A stretch of DNA of 64,000 nt from Pectobacterium colocasium. Lineage in GTDB: Bacteria; Pseudomonadota; Gammaproteobacteria; Enterobacterales; Enterobacteriaceae. Below, piece by piece: positions 9,625-21,279 of the stretch. The position numbers and the translations under genes are program-made. The DNA lies in assembly GCF_020181655.1 (NCBI RefSeq), contig NZ_CP084032.1:4092001-4156000 (forward strand), in the 5' to 3' direction. Every line of letters begins with the position of its first letter. Positions within the stretch are counted from its first letter, which is position 1. The notes below the pieces were generated by a model. The model ran no database searches. It saw only the letters and a program-made list of their open reading frames with translations, and was not told the origin of the DNA.

Positions 9625-9823
9625 GGGACACAGCCTAGTAATTCACGGTTCTCACATTCACTGACCATGTTGTTATCTCAACCCGCCCCTGAAATTAACC
9701 ACAAAAAATGAAAGGACAATTGTTAACATATCGCCGCCGAATAACCAATAAGTGTGATGCGAATTCATTATTCTGGCGCTATCATTTCAAACGCTCTTAC
9801 TCTTTTCACTCGCGGGAATGACC

Positions 9824-10438
9824 ATGCTAGAAACATCGCTGTTTGTCGCCACCATCGCCACGCTGGGAATGCTCTCTCCCGGCCCTGACTTTTTCCTCGT
9901 CATCAAGAACGCCACACGCTATCCACGCGTCGCCGCGCTGATGACTGCGTTTGGCGTAATCTGCGGCGTTGCAACCCATATGGCGTACTGCGTCGCCGGG
10001 TTGGCCGTCGTCATCACAACGACACCGTGGCTATTTAATGTACTGAAATATGCCGGCGCCGCCTATCTGATCTGGATCGGTATTCAGGCATTATTCGCGC
10101 GCGGTGGCAGCAAGATGGATGTATCAACTCAGGGGCAACAGAGCGTCAGTCTGAAAAAAGCGTTCCTGCAAGGTTACCTCTGTAACCTGCTTAATCCAAA
10201 AGCGACACTGTTTTTTCTGGCAGTATTCACACAGGTTCTGAATATTCATTCTGGTTTCGGTGAAAAGTTGTGGTATGCCATGATTATCTGGCTGCTCGCG
10301 GCCATCTGGTGGCCGGTGCTGGTGCTGCTTTTCCAAAGTGAGCCGGTACGGCGTGGGCTGGCGAAGGTGCAGAAACTGGTGGATAAACTGCTGGGCACGG
10401 TGCTTATCGCCTTGGGTATCAAGGTCGCACTGGGCTAA
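9824..10438 (+). CDS. LysE/RhtB-family amino-acid exporter
   Basis: 204 residues from ATG 9824. An ATG at 9818 is in frame, but the GGGA ribosome-binding match sits directly against it and is better spaced for 9824. There are six predicted helices. The family signature LSPGPDFFLVIKNATR lies near the N-terminus and the second conserved block, GYLCNLLNPKATLFFLAVF, mid-protein. RhtB-type proteins export threonine, homoserine or other amino acids; the substrate here is not determined. Its upstream region was originally shared with yjjP and is now split by the IS. Confidence 0.85.
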   Translation: MLETSLFVATIATLGMLSPGPDFFLVIKNATRYPRVAALMTAFGVICGVATHMAYCVAGLAVVITTTPWLFNVLKYAGAAYLIWIGIQALFARGGSKMDVSTQGQQSVSLKKAFLQGYLCNLLNPKATLFFLAVFTQVLNIHSGFGEKLWYAMIIWLLAAIWWPVLVLLFQSEPVRRGLAKVQKLVDKLLGTVLIALGIKVALG

Positions 10439-10457
10439 CATTTAAAACGCTCCCCAG

Positions 10458-10489
10458 TAAAAAAGCCAGCGCTGTTGCCAACGCTGGCT
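10458..10489 (-). terminator. Terminator of carAB
   Basis: Stem AAGCCAGCG / CGCTGGCTT with a T-run on the minus strand, 37 bp after the carB stop. It may also stop plus-strand transcripts from the RhtB-type gene. Confidence 0.82.
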
Positions 10490-10525
10490 TCCATTATCGA
10501 CTTACTGCCTACCGAAGTCGGTCAA

Positions 10526-13500
10526 TCAGCCTTTAATCATCGCATGCATTTCCTGCACGGAGGTAACCTTCTCCGTCGGATCGGCCGTCAACGACATTGC
10601 CGTGGCGAAACCACCGTTCAGCGTGGTGTCGTAATGCACCTTGTATTGCAGTGCGCTACGGCGAATCAGCTTGGAGTCTTCAATCGCCTGACGCCCTGCG
10701 GTGGTGTTGACGATGTAGGTGTACTCGCCATTCTTGATGCGGTCCTGAATGTGCGGACGGCCTTCATGCACCTTGTTCACCAGACGTGGATTAATACCCG
10801 CTTCACCCAGTTCAATCGCCGTGCCGTGCGTTGCATCCAATTCGAAACCGTGCTTCAGCAGCTTGGCAGCCAGATCGACCACACGAGCCTTATCGCCTTC
10901 ACGTACCGACAGCAGCGCGCGTCCAGTCTTCTTCATATGCGAGTTGCTACCCAGCATCGCTTTGGCAAACGCTTCAGCAAACGTGCGGCCAACGCCCATC
11001 ACTTCACCAGTCGAACGCATTTCTGGCCCCAGAATCGGGTCAACGCCAGGGAATTTGTTAAACGGCAGCACCACTTCTTTCACCGAATAGTACGGCGGGA
11101 TAATCTCTTTCGTGACGCCCTGCTCAGCCAGCGTTTTGCCTGCCATCACACGTGCCGCGACTTTCGCCAGCGGAACGCCAGTCGCTTTCGAGACAAACGG
11201 TACAGTACGCGCCGCACGCGGGTTCACTTCAATCAGATAAACTTCATTATCCTTCACCGCAAACTGCACGTTCATCAGGCCGCGAACGCAGAGTTCAAAC
11301 GCCAGTTTTTCAACCTGCTGACGCATCACGTCCTGAATCTCTTTGCTCAGCGTGTAGGCTGGCAGTGAACACGCCGAGTCACCGGAGTGAACCCCAGCCT
11401 GCTCGATGTGCTCCATAATGCCGCCAATCAGTACACGTTCACCGTCACAGATCGCATCGACATCGACTTCGATGGCATCGTCAAGGAAGCGGTCTAACAG
11501 CACCGGCGCATCGTTGGACACGCTAACGGCGGTCTGGAAGTAACGACGCAGGTCAATTTCGTCATACACGATTTCCATCGCGCGGCCGCCCAGAACATAA
11601 GAAGGACGCACAACCAGCGGGTAACCGATGCCACGGGCTTTTTCTACCGCCTGCTCAATCGTCGCTACCGTCGCGTTAGCAGGCTGCTTCAGCCCCAGAC
11701 GGTTAACAGCCTGTTGGAAACGCTCACGGTCTTCTGCACGGTCAATCGCGTCCGGGCTAGTACCGATAACAGGCACACCCGCCGCTTCCAGCGCGCGCGC
11801 CAGTTTCAGCGGCGTCTGACCACCGTACTGCACGATAACGCCTTTTGGCTTCTCGATACGGACAATTTCCAGCACGTCTTCAAACGTTACCGGCTCGAAG
11901 TACAGACGGTCAGATGTGTCATAGTCGGTTGAAACAGTTTCCGGGTTACAGTTGACCATGATGGTTTCATAGCCATCTTCACGCAGCGCCAGAGAAGCGT
12001 GGACGCAGCAGTAGTCAAATTCGATCCCTTGACCGATACGGTTTGGTCCGCCGCCCAGTACGATGATTTTGTCACGGTCCTGACTCGGATTAGCTTCACA
12101 CTCTTCTTCATACGTGGAGTACATGTAAGCCGTGTCGGTCGCGAATTCTGCCGCACAGGTATCAACACGCTTGTACACCGGGTGCAGGTCGAACTTATCG
12201 CGCAGCTTGCGAATTTCGCTTTCCGCCACGCCAGCCAGTTTCGCCAGACGCGCATCGGCAAAGCCTTTACGCTTCAGCATACGCAGGAACTCGGCATCCA
12301 GCGCGGTGGCGCCTTTTTCTGCCACTTGCTCTTCCAGACGTACCAGCTCTTCAATTTGCACCAGGAACCAGCGATCGACGTTAGTCAGGTTAAAGACACC
12401 ATCGACCGACATCCCTGCACGGAAGGCATCGGCGATGTACCAGATACGCTCGGCACCCGCATCTTTCAGCTCGCGGCGAATTTTGGTCAGCGCTTCTGGG
12501 TCGTCTAAATCCACTTTCGGATCGAAGCCCGTTGCCCCCACTTCCAGCCCACGCAGCGCTTTTTGCAGGGATTCCTGCTGTGTGCGACCAATCGCCATCA
12601 CTTCACCCACAGATTTCATCTGCGTGGTCAAACGGTCGTTGGCACCGGCGAATTTTTCGAAGTTGAAACGTGGGATCTTGGTGACAACGTAGTCGATAGC
12701 CGGTTCGAAGGACGCTGGGGTACGGCCACCGGTGATATCGTTCATCAGTTCATCAAGCGTGTAGCCCACCGCCAGCTTGGCTGCGATTTTTGCAATCGGG
12801 AAGCCCGTCGCTTTAGAAGCCAGTGCGGAAGAACGCGATACGCGCGGGTTCATTTCGATAACAATCAGACGACCGGTTTTCGGGTTCACCGAGAACTGGA
12901 CGTTAGAACCACCAGTTTCTACGCCGATTTCACGCAGTACCGCCATCGAGGCGTTACGCATGATTTGATATTCTTTATCGGTCAGCGTTTGTGCAGGCGC
13001 GACGGTGATGGAGTCTCCGGTGTGGATCCCCATCGCATCGAAGTTTTCGATGGAGCAGACGATGATGCAGTTGTCGTTCTTATCACGCACCACTTCCATC
13101 TCGTACTCTTTCCAACCGATCAGCGATTCATCAATCAGCAGCTCTTTGGTTGGCGAAAGATCCAGCCCGCGTTCGCAGATCTCTTCAAACTCTTCGCGGT
13201 TGTACGCGATACCGCCACCAGTGCCGCCCATCGTGAAGGAAGGACGGATGATGCACGGGAAGCCCACATCAGCCGCCACGGCTAGTGCTTCTTCCATCGT
13301 GTGCGCAATACCGGAACGCGCGGTGTCCAGACCAATCTTTTTCATCGCGACGTCAAAACGGCGGCGATCTTCTGCTTTATCAATGGCATCCGCCGTTGCA
13401 CCAATCATGGTGACGCCGAACTCGGCCAGCACGCCCTGACGTTCCAGCTCCAGCGCACAGTTCAGCGCGGTCTGGCCGCCCATCGTTGGCAGCACCGCGT

Positions 13501-13750
13501 CTGGACGCTCTTTTTCAATGATTTTACGCACCACTTCCCAGTTAATCGGCTCGATGTAGGTCGCATCGGCCATTTCCGGGTCAGTCATGATGGTTGCCGG
13601 GTTCGAGTTCACCAGAATAACGCGGTAGCCCTCTTCACGCAGCGCTTTACAGGCTTGTGCACCCGAGTAGTCAAACTCACACGCCTGGCCGATAACAATC
13701 GGGCCGGCGCCCAGAATCAGGATGCTTTTAATATCTGTACGTTTTGGCAT
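10526..13750 (-). CDS. carB: Carbamoyl-phosphate synthase large subunit
   Basis: 1074 residues (E. coli 1073). Two homologous ATP-grasp halves are visible, with the duplicated openings [19 protein letters not shown] near residue 11 and [17 protein letters not shown] near residue 560. An oligomerisation domain lies between them, and a C-terminal MGS-like allosteric domain (about 935-1074) binds ornithine, UMP and IMP. The subunit makes carbamoyl phosphate from bicarbonate, ammonia and two ATP, for arginine and pyrimidine synthesis. It starts 14 bp after carA. Three long ORFs antisense to it are shadows. Confidence 0.98.
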   Translation of the reverse strand: MPKRTDIKSILILGAGPIVIGQACEFDYSGAQACKALREEGYRVILVNSNPATIMTDPEMADATYIEPINWEVVRKIIEKERPDAVLPTMGGQTALNCALELERQGVLAEFGVTMIGATADAIDKAEDRRRFDVAMKKIGLDTARSGIAHTMEEALAVAADVGFPCIIRPSFTMGGTGGGIAYNREEFEEICERGLDLSPTKELLIDESLIGWKEYEMEVVRDKNDNCIIVCSIENFDAMGIHTGDSITVAPAQTLTDKEYQIMRNASMAVLREIGVETGGSNVQFSVNPKTGRLIVIEMNPRVSRSSALASKATGFPIAKIAAKLAVGYTLDELMNDITGGRTPASFEPAIDYVVTKIPRFNFEKFAGANDRLTTQMKSVGEVMAIGRTQQESLQKALRGLEVGATGFDPKVDLDDPEALTKIRRELKDAGAERIWYIADAFRAGMSVDGVFNLTNVDRWFLVQIEELVRLEEQVAEKGATALDAEFLRMLKRKGFADARLAKLAGVAESEIRKLRDKFDLHPVYKRVDTCAAEFATDTAYMYSTYEEECEANPSQDRDKIIVLGGGPNRIGQGIEFDYCCVHASLALREDGYETIMVNCNPETVSTDYDTSDRLYFEPVTFEDVLEIVRIEKPKGVIVQYGGQTPLKLARALEAAGVPVIGTSPDAIDRAEDRERFQQAVNRLGLKQPANATVATIEQAVEKARGIGYPLVVRPSYVLGGRAMEIVYDEIDLRRYFQTAVSVSNDAPVLLDRFLDDAIEVDVDAICDGERVLIGGIMEHIEQAGVHSGDSACSLPAYTLSKEIQDVMRQQVEKLAFELCVRGLMNVQFAVKDNEVYLIEVNPRAARTVPFVSKATGVPLAKVAARVMAGKTLAEQGVTKEIIPPYYSVKEVVLPFNKFPGVDPILGPEMRSTGEVMGVGRTFAEAFAKAMLGSNSHMKKTGRALLSVREGDKARVVDLAAKLLKHGFELDATHGTAIELGEAGINPRLVNKVHEGRPHIQDRIKNGEYTYIVNTTAGRQAIEDSKLIRRSALQYKVHYDTTLNGGFATAMSLTADPTEKVTSVQEMHAMIKG

Positions 13751-13764
13751 TGTCTCGCTCCTGA

Positions 13765-14913
13765 TTATTTAGCGGAAGAACGGTAAGTCTGAATCAAGTC
13801 AATAAAGTGGTCGAACAGCGGCGCAGCATCATGCGGGCCTGGGCTCGCTTCTGGGTGCCCCTGGAAGCTGAACGCTGGCTTATCCGTGCGGTGAATCCCC
13901 TGAACCGTGTGGTCAAACAGGGATTTGTGCGTGACGCGCAGCGTGTCAGGCAGATTATCTTCATCCACCGCAAAGCCGTGGTTCTGCGCGGTAATCATCA
14001 CGCAGTTGTTATCCAGATCTTTTACCGGATGGTTGCCGCCGTGGTGACCCAGCTTCATTTTGATGGTCTTCGCACCGCTCGCCAGCGCCAGCAGTTGGTG
14101 ACCCAGGCAGATACCGAATACCGGAATATCCGTTTCCAGAAAGGTTTTGATCGCGCGAATTGCGTAGTCACACGGCTCAGGGTCGCCCGGGCCGTTAGAA
14201 AGGAAAATACCGTCTGGATTCAACTTCAGCACATCTTCAGCCGGTGTCTGCGCCGGAACCACCGTCAGACGGCAGCCGCGATCCACCAGCATACGCAAAA
14301 TGTTGCGTTTCACACCGTAGTCATACGCCACAACGTGGTAAGGCAGTTCGCTTTCGTTTTTCGCCGCAGGCAATTCACCTTCCAGCGTCCAGCTTCCCTG
14401 TAACCAGCTGTAGCTTTCTGCCGTCGTTACTTCTTTTGCCAGATCCATTCCCTTCAACCCAGGGAAGGCTTTCGCTTTCTCCAACGCGACAGTGGCATCA
14501 GGCGCATCGCCCGCGATGATGCAGCCATTCTGTGCGCCTTTTTCACGCAGCAGACGAGTCAGTTTACGGGTATCAATATCAGCAATGGCGACGATGTTGT
14601 TGCGCTTGAGGTATTCAGACAGGCTTTCTTCACTACGGTAGTTGCTGGCAATCAGAGGTAAATCGCGAATAACCAGACCTTGAGCCTGTACAGAGGGAGA
14701 TTCTTCATCGTTGGCATTGGCGCCGACATTACCGATATGGGGATAAGTGAGAGTGACAATCTGGCGGGAATAGGAAGGATCAGTAAGGATTTCTTGATAA
14801 CCGGTCATCGACGTATTGAAGACCACTTCCCCCACTGCCGACCCTTCTGCCCCAATGGCCCGACCGTGGAATTGGGTTCCGTCTTCCAGAACCAATAGCG
14901 CTGACTTAATCAA
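13765..14913 (-). CDS. carA: Carbamoyl-phosphate synthase small (glutaminase) subunit
   Basis: 382 residues from a TTG start at 14911-14913, preceded by GGAGG five bases upstream. E. coli carA also starts at TTG and has 382 residues. A longer frame to ATG 14940 lacks such a signal. The class I glutamine amidotransferase domain is C-terminal: nucleophile Cys in [10 protein letters not shown], and His and Glu in [13 protein letters not shown]. It hydrolyses glutamine and channels ammonia to CarB. Upstream DNA contains paired ARG boxes and a PurR-like site, matching dual arginine and purine/pyrimidine control known in enterobacteria. Confidence 0.97.
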   Translation of the reverse strand: MIKSALLVLEDGTQFHGRAIGAEGSAVGEVVFNTSMTGYQEILTDPSYSRQIVTLTYPHIGNVGANANDEESPSVQAQGLVIRDLPLIASNYRSEESLSEYLKRNNIVAIADIDTRKLTRLLREKGAQNGCIIAGDAPDATVALEKAKAFPGLKGMDLAKEVTTAESYSWLQGSWTLEGELPAAKNESELPYHVVAYDYGVKRNILRMLVDRGCRLTVVPAQTPAEDVLKLNPDGIFLSNGPGDPEPCDYAIRAIKTFLETDIPVFGICLGHQLLALASGAKTIKMKLGHHGGNHPVKDLDNNCVMITAQNHGFAVDEDNLPDTLRVTHKSLFDHTVQGIHRTDKPAFSFQGHPEASPGPHDAAPLFDHFIDLIQTYRSSAK

Positions 14914-14923
14914 AACACCCTCC

Positions 14924-14962
14924 AAGGAATAAACAATCACGTTATTTGCATATTAATTCAGA
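14924..14962 (-). promoter_or_regulatory. Tandem ARG boxes (ArgR operator) of carAB
   Basis: Two 18-bp boxes separated by 3 bp. The proximal core GGAATAAACAATCA is at 14926-14939 and the distal core TGCATATTAATTCA at 14947-14960. Each resembles TGAAT-N4-ATTCA, and the 21-bp centre spacing is the ArgR hexamer geometry. They lie directly upstream of the carA ribosome-binding site. Confidence 0.78.
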
Positions 14963-15136
14963 TTCGAGCCACTAAATCAATGCAAAAACTACCTGTAAGG
15001 CCAATTTTTGGCAAATTGGGCGCATTTTAATGATGGTCTTCCTGATTGTCTACCCAAACCGCTTTTTTTCTCTTATTTTTATGCTTTCCGAAATAAATCG
15101 CTGCCCACTGACGTAAAAAACCACATCAACTTAGGT

Positions 15137-15152
15137 AAGTAAACGGTTGCGA
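15137..15152. promoter_or_regulatory. Candidate PurR operator upstream of carAB
   Basis: 16-bp site with AAACGG centre matching 12 of 16 bases of ACGCAAACGTTTGCGT. It lies about 230 bp before carA; E. coli carAB has a PurR site well upstream of its distal promoter. The rest of 14963-15358 is AT-rich with no ORF. A weak stem near 15296-15323 could end dapB. Confidence 0.4.
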
Positions 15153-15358
15153 GGCAACATCGTTAAAATAAGGATAACAAATCACCAGCAAAGGACATTT
15201 CAGGAGTAAAGGGGACGTCTTGCCGCTAAAAAACCGAACAAAATACGAATAAAAACAAGTAAGGAGAAGAAATTAAAACGTAACCAATGAAAATAAAGGT
15301 GATCATTAAAATAACCACCCTTATCAGTATGATATGATTATTTATAAATAATTAAAAA

Positions 15359-16243
<885 letters not shown>

Positions 16244-16410
16244 CTATCGCCAGCGGATTTACCACCAGATTAGAAAATACTGTTTGAAGCCGCAGAAAAT
16301 CAGCAAAACTGTCTCACTACTGATAGCAGAATCACGTCTGAAAGCGATGAAACATCGTGAGGCGTTTGAAAACATGCAGGGAAGGTCAAAAATAAACCAC
16401 ATGACATAAC

Positions 16411-16432
16411 GCATAAAAATTCATTTTTATGC
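16411..16432. repeat. 22-bp palindrome upstream of dapB
   Basis: Perfect 10-bp arms GCATAAAAAT and ATTTTTATGC around TC. One half includes ATTCA with an A-run, recalling an ARG box half. It lies 231 bp before dapB and 87 bp after ispH. Function unknown. Confidence 0.5.
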
Positions 16433-16486
16433 ATTAACATTTCCATGAGTGAATACAGGGGAGAGAAAACAGAGGGGGATAACAGC

Positions 16487-16506
16487 GGTAGGGCCGAAGC
16501 CCTACC
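16487..16506 (-). terminator. Hairpin with TTCG loop after ispH
   Basis: On the minus strand an 8-bp perfect stem GGTAGGGC / GCCCTACC is closed by a TTCG tetraloop, 12 bp after the ispH stop. The T-run after it is poor, so it may act as an mRNA 3'-end stabiliser as much as a terminator. Confidence 0.6.
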
Positions 16507-16518
16507 ACAGAAACAGCG

Positions 16519-17469
16519 TTAATCTACCTGTTTGACTTCAACACGCAGCTCTTTCGGCACTTCAAAGACGATGTTTTCTTCACGCCCCTGCATTTCAACG
16601 GCAACCTTGCCGCCTAATGCTTTCAGGCGCTGAATCACCTGTTGTACCAGGATATCCGGTGCGGATGCGCCTGCGGTTACCCCAACATGCGAAGCGCCCT
16701 CTACCCATGACTCCTGGATATCTTCGGCTGAATCAATCAGATAAGCCGCTTTCCCCGCTCTCTGTGCCAATTCAGCAAGACGGTTAGAGTTTGAGGAATT
16801 TTTAGACCCCACAACAAACACGACATCCGCCTTATCCGACAAATGGCGAACGGCTTCCTGACGATTGGTCGTGGCATAGCAGATATCATCTTTACGCGGG
16901 CCGACGATCTGCGGAAAACGCTCACGTAACGCATCAATCACCGCATAGGTATCATCAACAGAAAGCGTGGTTTGCGTCATAAAGCACAGGTTGCTTTCGT
17001 CTTTTACCTGTAGCTGCCAGACATCCTCGGGGGATTCCACCAGATACATGCCACCATCCGCATTGCTGTACTGACCCATCGTCCCTTCAACTTCAGGGTG
17101 TCCGGCATGCCCAATAAGAATCGCTTCTACACCTTTCTTACTGGCTCTGGCCACTTCCATATGTACTTTGGTCACCAGCGGACAGGTGGCATCGAATACC
17201 GTCAGGTCACGGCTTTTTGCTTCATTGCGTACCGCTTGCGAAACGCCATGTGCCGAGAAAATCAGAATCGCGCCGTCCGGCACGTCTTCAATCTGCTCAA
17301 TAAAAATGGCACCACGTTCGCGCAATCCGTTAACCACATAGCGGTTATGTACCACTTCATGACGGACGTAGATCGGCGTACCAAACAGCTCTAACGCGCG
17401 TTCCACAATGCTGATAGCACGATCGACACCGGCACAAAAGCCGCGTGGATTAGCCAGCAGGATCTGCAT
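16519..17469 (-). CDS. ispH: 4-hydroxy-3-methylbut-2-enyl diphosphate reductase
   Basis: 316 residues, the E. coli length. The three cysteines that hold the 4Fe-4S cluster are present: Cys12 in NPRGFCAGV, a second in FDATCPLV, and a third in [11 protein letters not shown]. Conserved histidines are visible in RHEVVHN, FSAHGVS and [15 protein letters not shown]. IspH performs the last step of the MEP isoprenoid pathway, giving IPP and DMAPP. Its start overlaps the end of fkpB by 20 bp. It is the last gene of the ribF-ileS-lspA-fkpB-ispH run. Confidence 0.98.
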   Translation of the reverse strand: MQILLANPRGFCAGVDRAISIVERALELFGTPIYVRHEVVHNRYVVNGLRERGAIFIEQIEDVPDGAILIFSAHGVSQAVRNEAKSRDLTVFDATCPLVTKVHMEVARASKKGVEAILIGHAGHPEVEGTMGQYSNADGGMYLVESPEDVWQLQVKDESNLCFMTQTTLSVDDTYAVIDALRERFPQIVGPRKDDICYATTNRQEAVRHLSDKADVVFVVGSKNSSNSNRLAELAQRAGKAAYLIDSAEDIQESWVEGASHVGVTAGASAPDILVQQVIQRLKALGGKVAVEMQGREENIVFEVPKELRVEVKQVD

Positions 17470-17923
17470 GGGACACCTCCTGTTGTACGGGATCGATATC
17501 CAGCACGTCGAGATCGAAGGTAATCGCCTGACCGGATAGAGGGTGATTGAAATCCACAGTGACCGATTCCTCGGTCACATCACGGATAATCCCCGGCATA
17601 TCATTTCCGGCAACACCACTGAACAGCATGATGGTGCCCACATCCGGCACACCGGTCTGAGCGAAATCACGACGCAGGAAGAATTGGATCAGGTTCGGAT
17701 TGGTCGGCCCAAAGGCCGACTCCGGCGGCAGCGTAAACTTGCGTTTATCGCCACGCTTCAATCCCAACAGGTTTTGTTCCAGCGCATCAGACAGGCTGCT
17801 ATCGCCAAGGCGGAACAGCGCTGGTTTGCCGCGCTCACGCGTAGACTCGGCAATGGAGCCATCCTCCAGCGTGAGAATAAAATGCACCAGCAGCGCGCTG
17901 TTGTGCTGCACAGTCTCGGACAT
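17450..17923 (-). CDS. fkpB: FKBP-type peptidyl-prolyl isomerase FkpB (SlpA)
   Basis: 157 residues (E. coli 149). FKBP segments flank an inserted IF domain as in SlyD-like enzymes: [28 protein letters not shown], then [21 protein letters not shown] near the C-terminus. The C-terminal tail is slightly longer than in E. coli because it extends into ispH. The protein is a cytoplasmic prolyl isomerase and chaperone. It overlaps lspA by one base pair (ATGA) and ispH by 20 bp, so all three are translationally coupled. Confidence 0.95.
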   Translation of the reverse strand: MSETVQHNSALLVHFILTLEDGSIAESTRERGKPALFRLGDSSLSDALEQNLLGLKRGDKRKFTLPPESAFGPTNPNLIQFFLRRDFAQTGVPDVGTIMLFSGVAGNDMPGIIRDVTEESVTVDFNHPLSGQAITFDLDVLDIDPVQQEVSHADPAG

Positions 17924-18435
17924 CAGTGACCCTTTTGCTTAACGGTATCAGTATCATCATGCGTACTGAAAAACCCTTCCAGTACGATGAGCGCTGCTCC
18001 AATACAGATGGCGGTATCGGCCAGGTTAAACGTGGCAAAGTGCCAGTCACCGACATAGAAGTCGATGAAATCGACGACAAACCCATGCCATGTCCGATCA
18101 AACAGATTGCCCAATGCGCCGCCGATAATCAGCGAATACGCAATGTTATTCAGCCTGTGTTTGACGCTACCGCGATACATCATCACCAGCAGCGCCACCA
18201 CGATAGCAATCGCGATACCAGCAAAGAACCAGCGTTGCCAGCCGCCTTTATCCGCCAGGAAGCTGAACGCTGCGCCGTAGTTACGGGCGTAATGCAGATT
18301 CAGAGAAGGCATTACTGGCACCGTATCCCCCAGCGCAAAGTGGGCAAGGATCCACTGCTTGCTGCCAAGATCGATAACTAAAACCAGTATCGCTAGCCAG
18401 AGCCAGCGCAGTCCACTCGAACAGATTTTATTCAT
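17923..18435 (-). CDS. lspA: Lipoprotein signal peptidase (signal peptidase II)
   Basis: 170 residues (E. coli 164) with four membrane helices. The two catalytic aspartates are visible in the signatures [18 protein letters not shown] and [11 protein letters not shown]; the motif [10 protein letters not shown] is also typical. LspA cleaves the signal peptide of prolipoproteins after lipid addition at the +1 Cys, and is the globomycin target. Its start shares a base with the ileS stop. The gene order ileS-lspA-fkpB-ispH is conserved in gamma-proteobacteria. Confidence 0.97.
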   Translation of the reverse strand: MNKICSSGLRWLWLAILVLVIDLGSKQWILAHFALGDTVPVMPSLNLHYARNYGAAFSFLADKGGWQRWFFAGIAIAIVVALLVMMYRGSVKHRLNNIAYSLIIGGALGNLFDRTWHGFVVDFIDFYVGDWHFATFNLADTAICIGAALIVLEGFFSTHDDTDTVKQKGH

Positions 18436-21248
18436 CAGACAAATTTACGCTCTTCGCCGTTACCACCCACGTTAGTCGCACAGCGACCACACACTTCAGG
18501 ATGATCGGCATTGCTACCGATATCCGTCTCGTAATGCCAGCAGCGTGGACACTTGTGCCCTTCTGCCTCACTTAAGGCAATTTTCAGTCCGGTGAGTTCC
18601 GTTGCCTGCGCGCTATCCGGCGCATTTTCATAACGTTCGACCAGCGCTTTTGACGTCAACAGCGCGAAATGCAGTTCCTGACGCAGCTGGTTCAGCTTGC
18701 CCGCCAGATTGGCATCGGCGTACAGCGTGACGGAGGCTTCCAGTGAGCCACCGATGCGCTTGTCGTGACGCGCTTGCTCAATGACTTTGTTCACTTCGCT
18801 ACGCACTTTCAGGATATCCGCCCAGAACGCATCGTTCATGGTTTCTGCGCTATCCAGCGAGAACAGACCGTCATACCACTCTTCGGTAAAGACGTACTGT
18901 GCACGTTCGCCCGGCAGGTAATTCCAGATCTCATCCGCAGTGAAGGACATAATCGGTGCCATCCAACGTACCAGCGCTTCTGAGATATGGTATAGCGCAG
19001 TCTGGCAGCTACGACGCGCAACACTGTCGCTTTTTGCCGTGTACTGACGATCTTTAATGATATCCAGATAGAACGATCCCATCTCGATCGAGCAGAACTG
19101 CATCAGGCGTTGTACGACGCGGTGGAAATCATAGCTTTCATACGCTTCGAGGATCTCTTCCTGCGCGGCTTTCGCACAGCCAACCGCCCAGCGATCCAGC
19201 ACCACCATATCTTCTGGTTTCACGCTATCTTTCTGTGGATCGAACCCATTCAGGTTCGCCAGCAGGAAACGCGCGGTGTTACGGATACGACGGTAGGCAT
19301 CGGCAGAGCGCTTCAGGATCTCATCAGATACGGCGATTTCACCAGAGTAATCCGTTGAACCGATCCACAGACGCAGAATGTCAGCACCCAGCTTATTCAT
19401 CACGTCCTGCGGACTCACGGTATTCCCGATCGACTTGGACATTTTGCGTCCCTGACCATCAACGGTGAAACCGTGAGTCAGTACCTGACGATAAGGCGCT
19501 TTGCCTTTGATCGCCGTTGAGATCATCAGGGAAGACATGAACCAGCCACGATGCTGGTCAGACCCTTCCAGATACATATCCGCCGCATGGCCGCCGAACT
19601 CAGGGCGAACATCCACGACAGACGCGTGCGTCGATCCAGAATCAAACCATACGTCCAGTGTGTCCGGCACTTTGACGTAGTTGTCAGCGTCTGCGCCCAG
19701 TACATCGGCCGGATCGAGATCCCACCATGCCTGAATGCCGTCGGCTTCAACACGTTTCGCCACGGCTTCAATCAGCTCAGCGGTGCGCGGATGCAGCTCT
19801 TCCGTCTCTTTATGAACGAACAACGACATCGGTACGCCCCAGGTACGCTGACGGGAGATACACCAGTCAGGACGGTTGGCGACCATCGCTTCGATACGCG
19901 CCTGACCCCAATCAGGGATCCACTGCACGCCTTTGATTTCAGACAACGACTGCTTACGCAGGCCTTTCTGATCCATGCTGACAAACCATTGCGGCGTCGC
20001 ACGGAAAATGATCGGCGACTTATGACGCCAGCAGCACGGGTAGCTGTGCTGTAATTTCTCTACGTGCAGCAACATGCCTTTTTCACGCAGGATTTCAACG
20101 ATCAGGTCGTTGGCTTTGAAAACGAATTTGCCGTCCAATTCCGGATACGTGCCGCTCAGGTAGCAACCGTTCGGCCCTACCGGGTTAGCGATTTCCAAAT
20201 TGTATTTCTGGCTGATCACATAGTCGTCAGGACCGTGACCACCGGCGGTATGCACCGCACCGGTACCCGCATCCAGCGTCACGTGCTCGCCCAGAATGGC
20301 GGGGACGTCGAAGTTCAGGAACGGGTGTTTGAAACGCAGCAGCTCAAGATCCGCGCCTTTACAGTCGCCCAGAACGCTCCACTGCGTCACGCCGACGCGC
20401 TTCATCACGCTTTCAACCAGATCGGCTGCCAGAATCAGCGCCTGACCGTCAATTTGCACCAGCTGATAATCGAATTCCGCATTCAATGAGATCGCACGGT
20501 TTGCTGGCAGCGTCCACGGCGTCGTCGTCCAGATCACCAGCGAAACAGGGCCATCTACGCTACTCACACCAAACTTGGCTAATACCGCTGCCACGTCGCT
20601 GGCGTTAAACGCCACATCAATGGATGGAGAGGTTTTGTCGTAATATTCGACTTCTGCTTCCGCCAGCGCGGAACCGCAATCCGCACACCAGTGAACTGGC
20701 TTCGCGCCCTTGTGCAGGTGACCATTTTCAATGATGCGACCCAGCGCACGAATGATGTTCGCTTCGGTTTTGAAATCCATCGTCAGGTAAGGACGATCCC
20801 AGTCGCCCAGCACGCCAAGACGAATAAAGTCGGCTTTCTGACCAGCAACCTGCTCTGCCGCATATTTGCGACACTCTGCGCGGAATTCCGCAGCGCTGAC
20901 TTTCTCGCCCGGCTTACCGACCAGCTGCTCTACTTTCAGCTCAATCGGCAGACCGTGGCAGTCCCAGCCCGGCACATAAGGGGAATCGTAGCCAGACAGG
21001 CCTTTCGATTTAACGATAATATCTTTCAGAATCTTGTTAACTGAGTGACCAATATGAATACTGCCATTCGCGTACGGAGGGCCATCGTGCAGAATGAAAG
21101 TCTTCTTTCCCTTCTTCGCATTGCGAATAATCCCGTACAGATCCTGCTCATACCAACGTTTCAGCATGTCAGGTTCGCGCTTGGCCAGATCGCCACGCAT
21201 CGGGAACCCTGTTTCCGGCAAGTTCAGGGTAGTCTTATAGTCACTCAT
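18435..21248 (-). CDS. ileS: Isoleucyl-tRNA synthetase
   Basis: 937 residues (E. coli 938), class I synthetase. The HIGH motif is at residues 65-68 in [14 protein letters not shown] in [11 protein letters not shown], and the C-terminal zinc site in [10 protein letters not shown]...[10 protein letters not shown] (two CxxC pairs). The CP1 editing domain lies between the catalytic halves (about 190-400), with [10 protein letters not shown] marking its entry. It charges tRNA-Ile and edits valine. It is 31 bp after ribF and overlaps lspA by one base pair. Confidence 0.98.
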   Translation of the reverse strand: MSDYKTTLNLPETGFPMRGDLAKREPDMLKRWYEQDLYGIIRNAKKGKKTFILHDGPPYANGSIHIGHSVNKILKDIIVKSKGLSGYDSPYVPGWDCHGLPIELKVEQLVGKPGEKVSAAEFRAECRKYAAEQVAGQKADFIRLGVLGDWDRPYLTMDFKTEANIIRALGRIIENGHLHKGAKPVHWCADCGSALAEAEVEYYDKTSPSIDVAFNASDVAAVLAKFGVSSVDGPVSLVIWTTTPWTLPANRAISLNAEFDYQLVQIDGQALILAADLVESVMKRVGVTQWSVLGDCKGADLELLRFKHPFLNFDVPAILGEHVTLDAGTGAVHTAGGHGPDDYVISQKYNLEIANPVGPNGCYLSGTYPELDGKFVFKANDLIVEILREKGMLLHVEKLQHSYPCCWRHKSPIIFRATPQWFVSMDQKGLRKQSLSEIKGVQWIPDWGQARIEAMVANRPDWCISRQRTWGVPMSLFVHKETEELHPRTAELIEAVAKRVEADGIQAWWDLDPADVLGADADNYVKVPDTLDVWFDSGSTHASVVDVRPEFGGHAADMYLEGSDQHRGWFMSSLMISTAIKGKAPYRQVLTHGFTVDGQGRKMSKSIGNTVSPQDVMNKLGADILRLWIGSTDYSGEIAVSDEILKRSADAYRRIRNTARFLLANLNGFDPQKDSVKPEDMVVLDRWAVGCAKAAQEEILEAYESYDFHRVVQRLMQFCSIEMGSFYLDIIKDRQYTAKSDSVARRSCQTALYHISEALVRWMAPIMSFTADEIWNYLPGERAQYVFTEEWYDGLFSLDSAETMNDAFWADILKVRSEVNKVIEQARHDKRIGGSLEASVTLYADANLAGKLNQLRQELHFALLTSKALVERYENAPDSAQATELTGLKIALSEAEGHKCPRCWHYETDIGSNADHPEVCGRCATNVGGNGEERKFV

Positions 21249-21279
21249 TAGATTCTCGATTTCGTTTCGGCTAGAAAAA

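Larger units (their letters stand above)
8720..9635 (+). mobile_element. Complete IS5-family insertion sequence (IS427-like group)
   Basis: A 916-bp element with perfect 16-bp terminal inverted repeats: GGCTGTGTCCCTTAAT at 8720-8735 and its complement at 9620-9635. TA lies on both sides (8718-8719 and 9636-9637), as expected for a 2-bp target duplication in this group. Inside are two overlapping ORFs joined by a -1 slippery site, giving a DDE transposase. Both ends and the frame are intact, so it looks recent and possibly active. It sits in the yjjP / rhtB-type intergenic region. The exact IS name was not assigned. Confidence 0.92.

Noticed and set aside
10475..11368. 297-codon plus-strand ORF opposite carB
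   Set aside because: It lies wholly within and beside the well-supported carB, has no recognisable family and is rich in His, Arg, Gln and Phe, as antisense frames of GC-rich genes are. Similar frames at 12563-13285 and 12132-12692 were rejected for the same reason.
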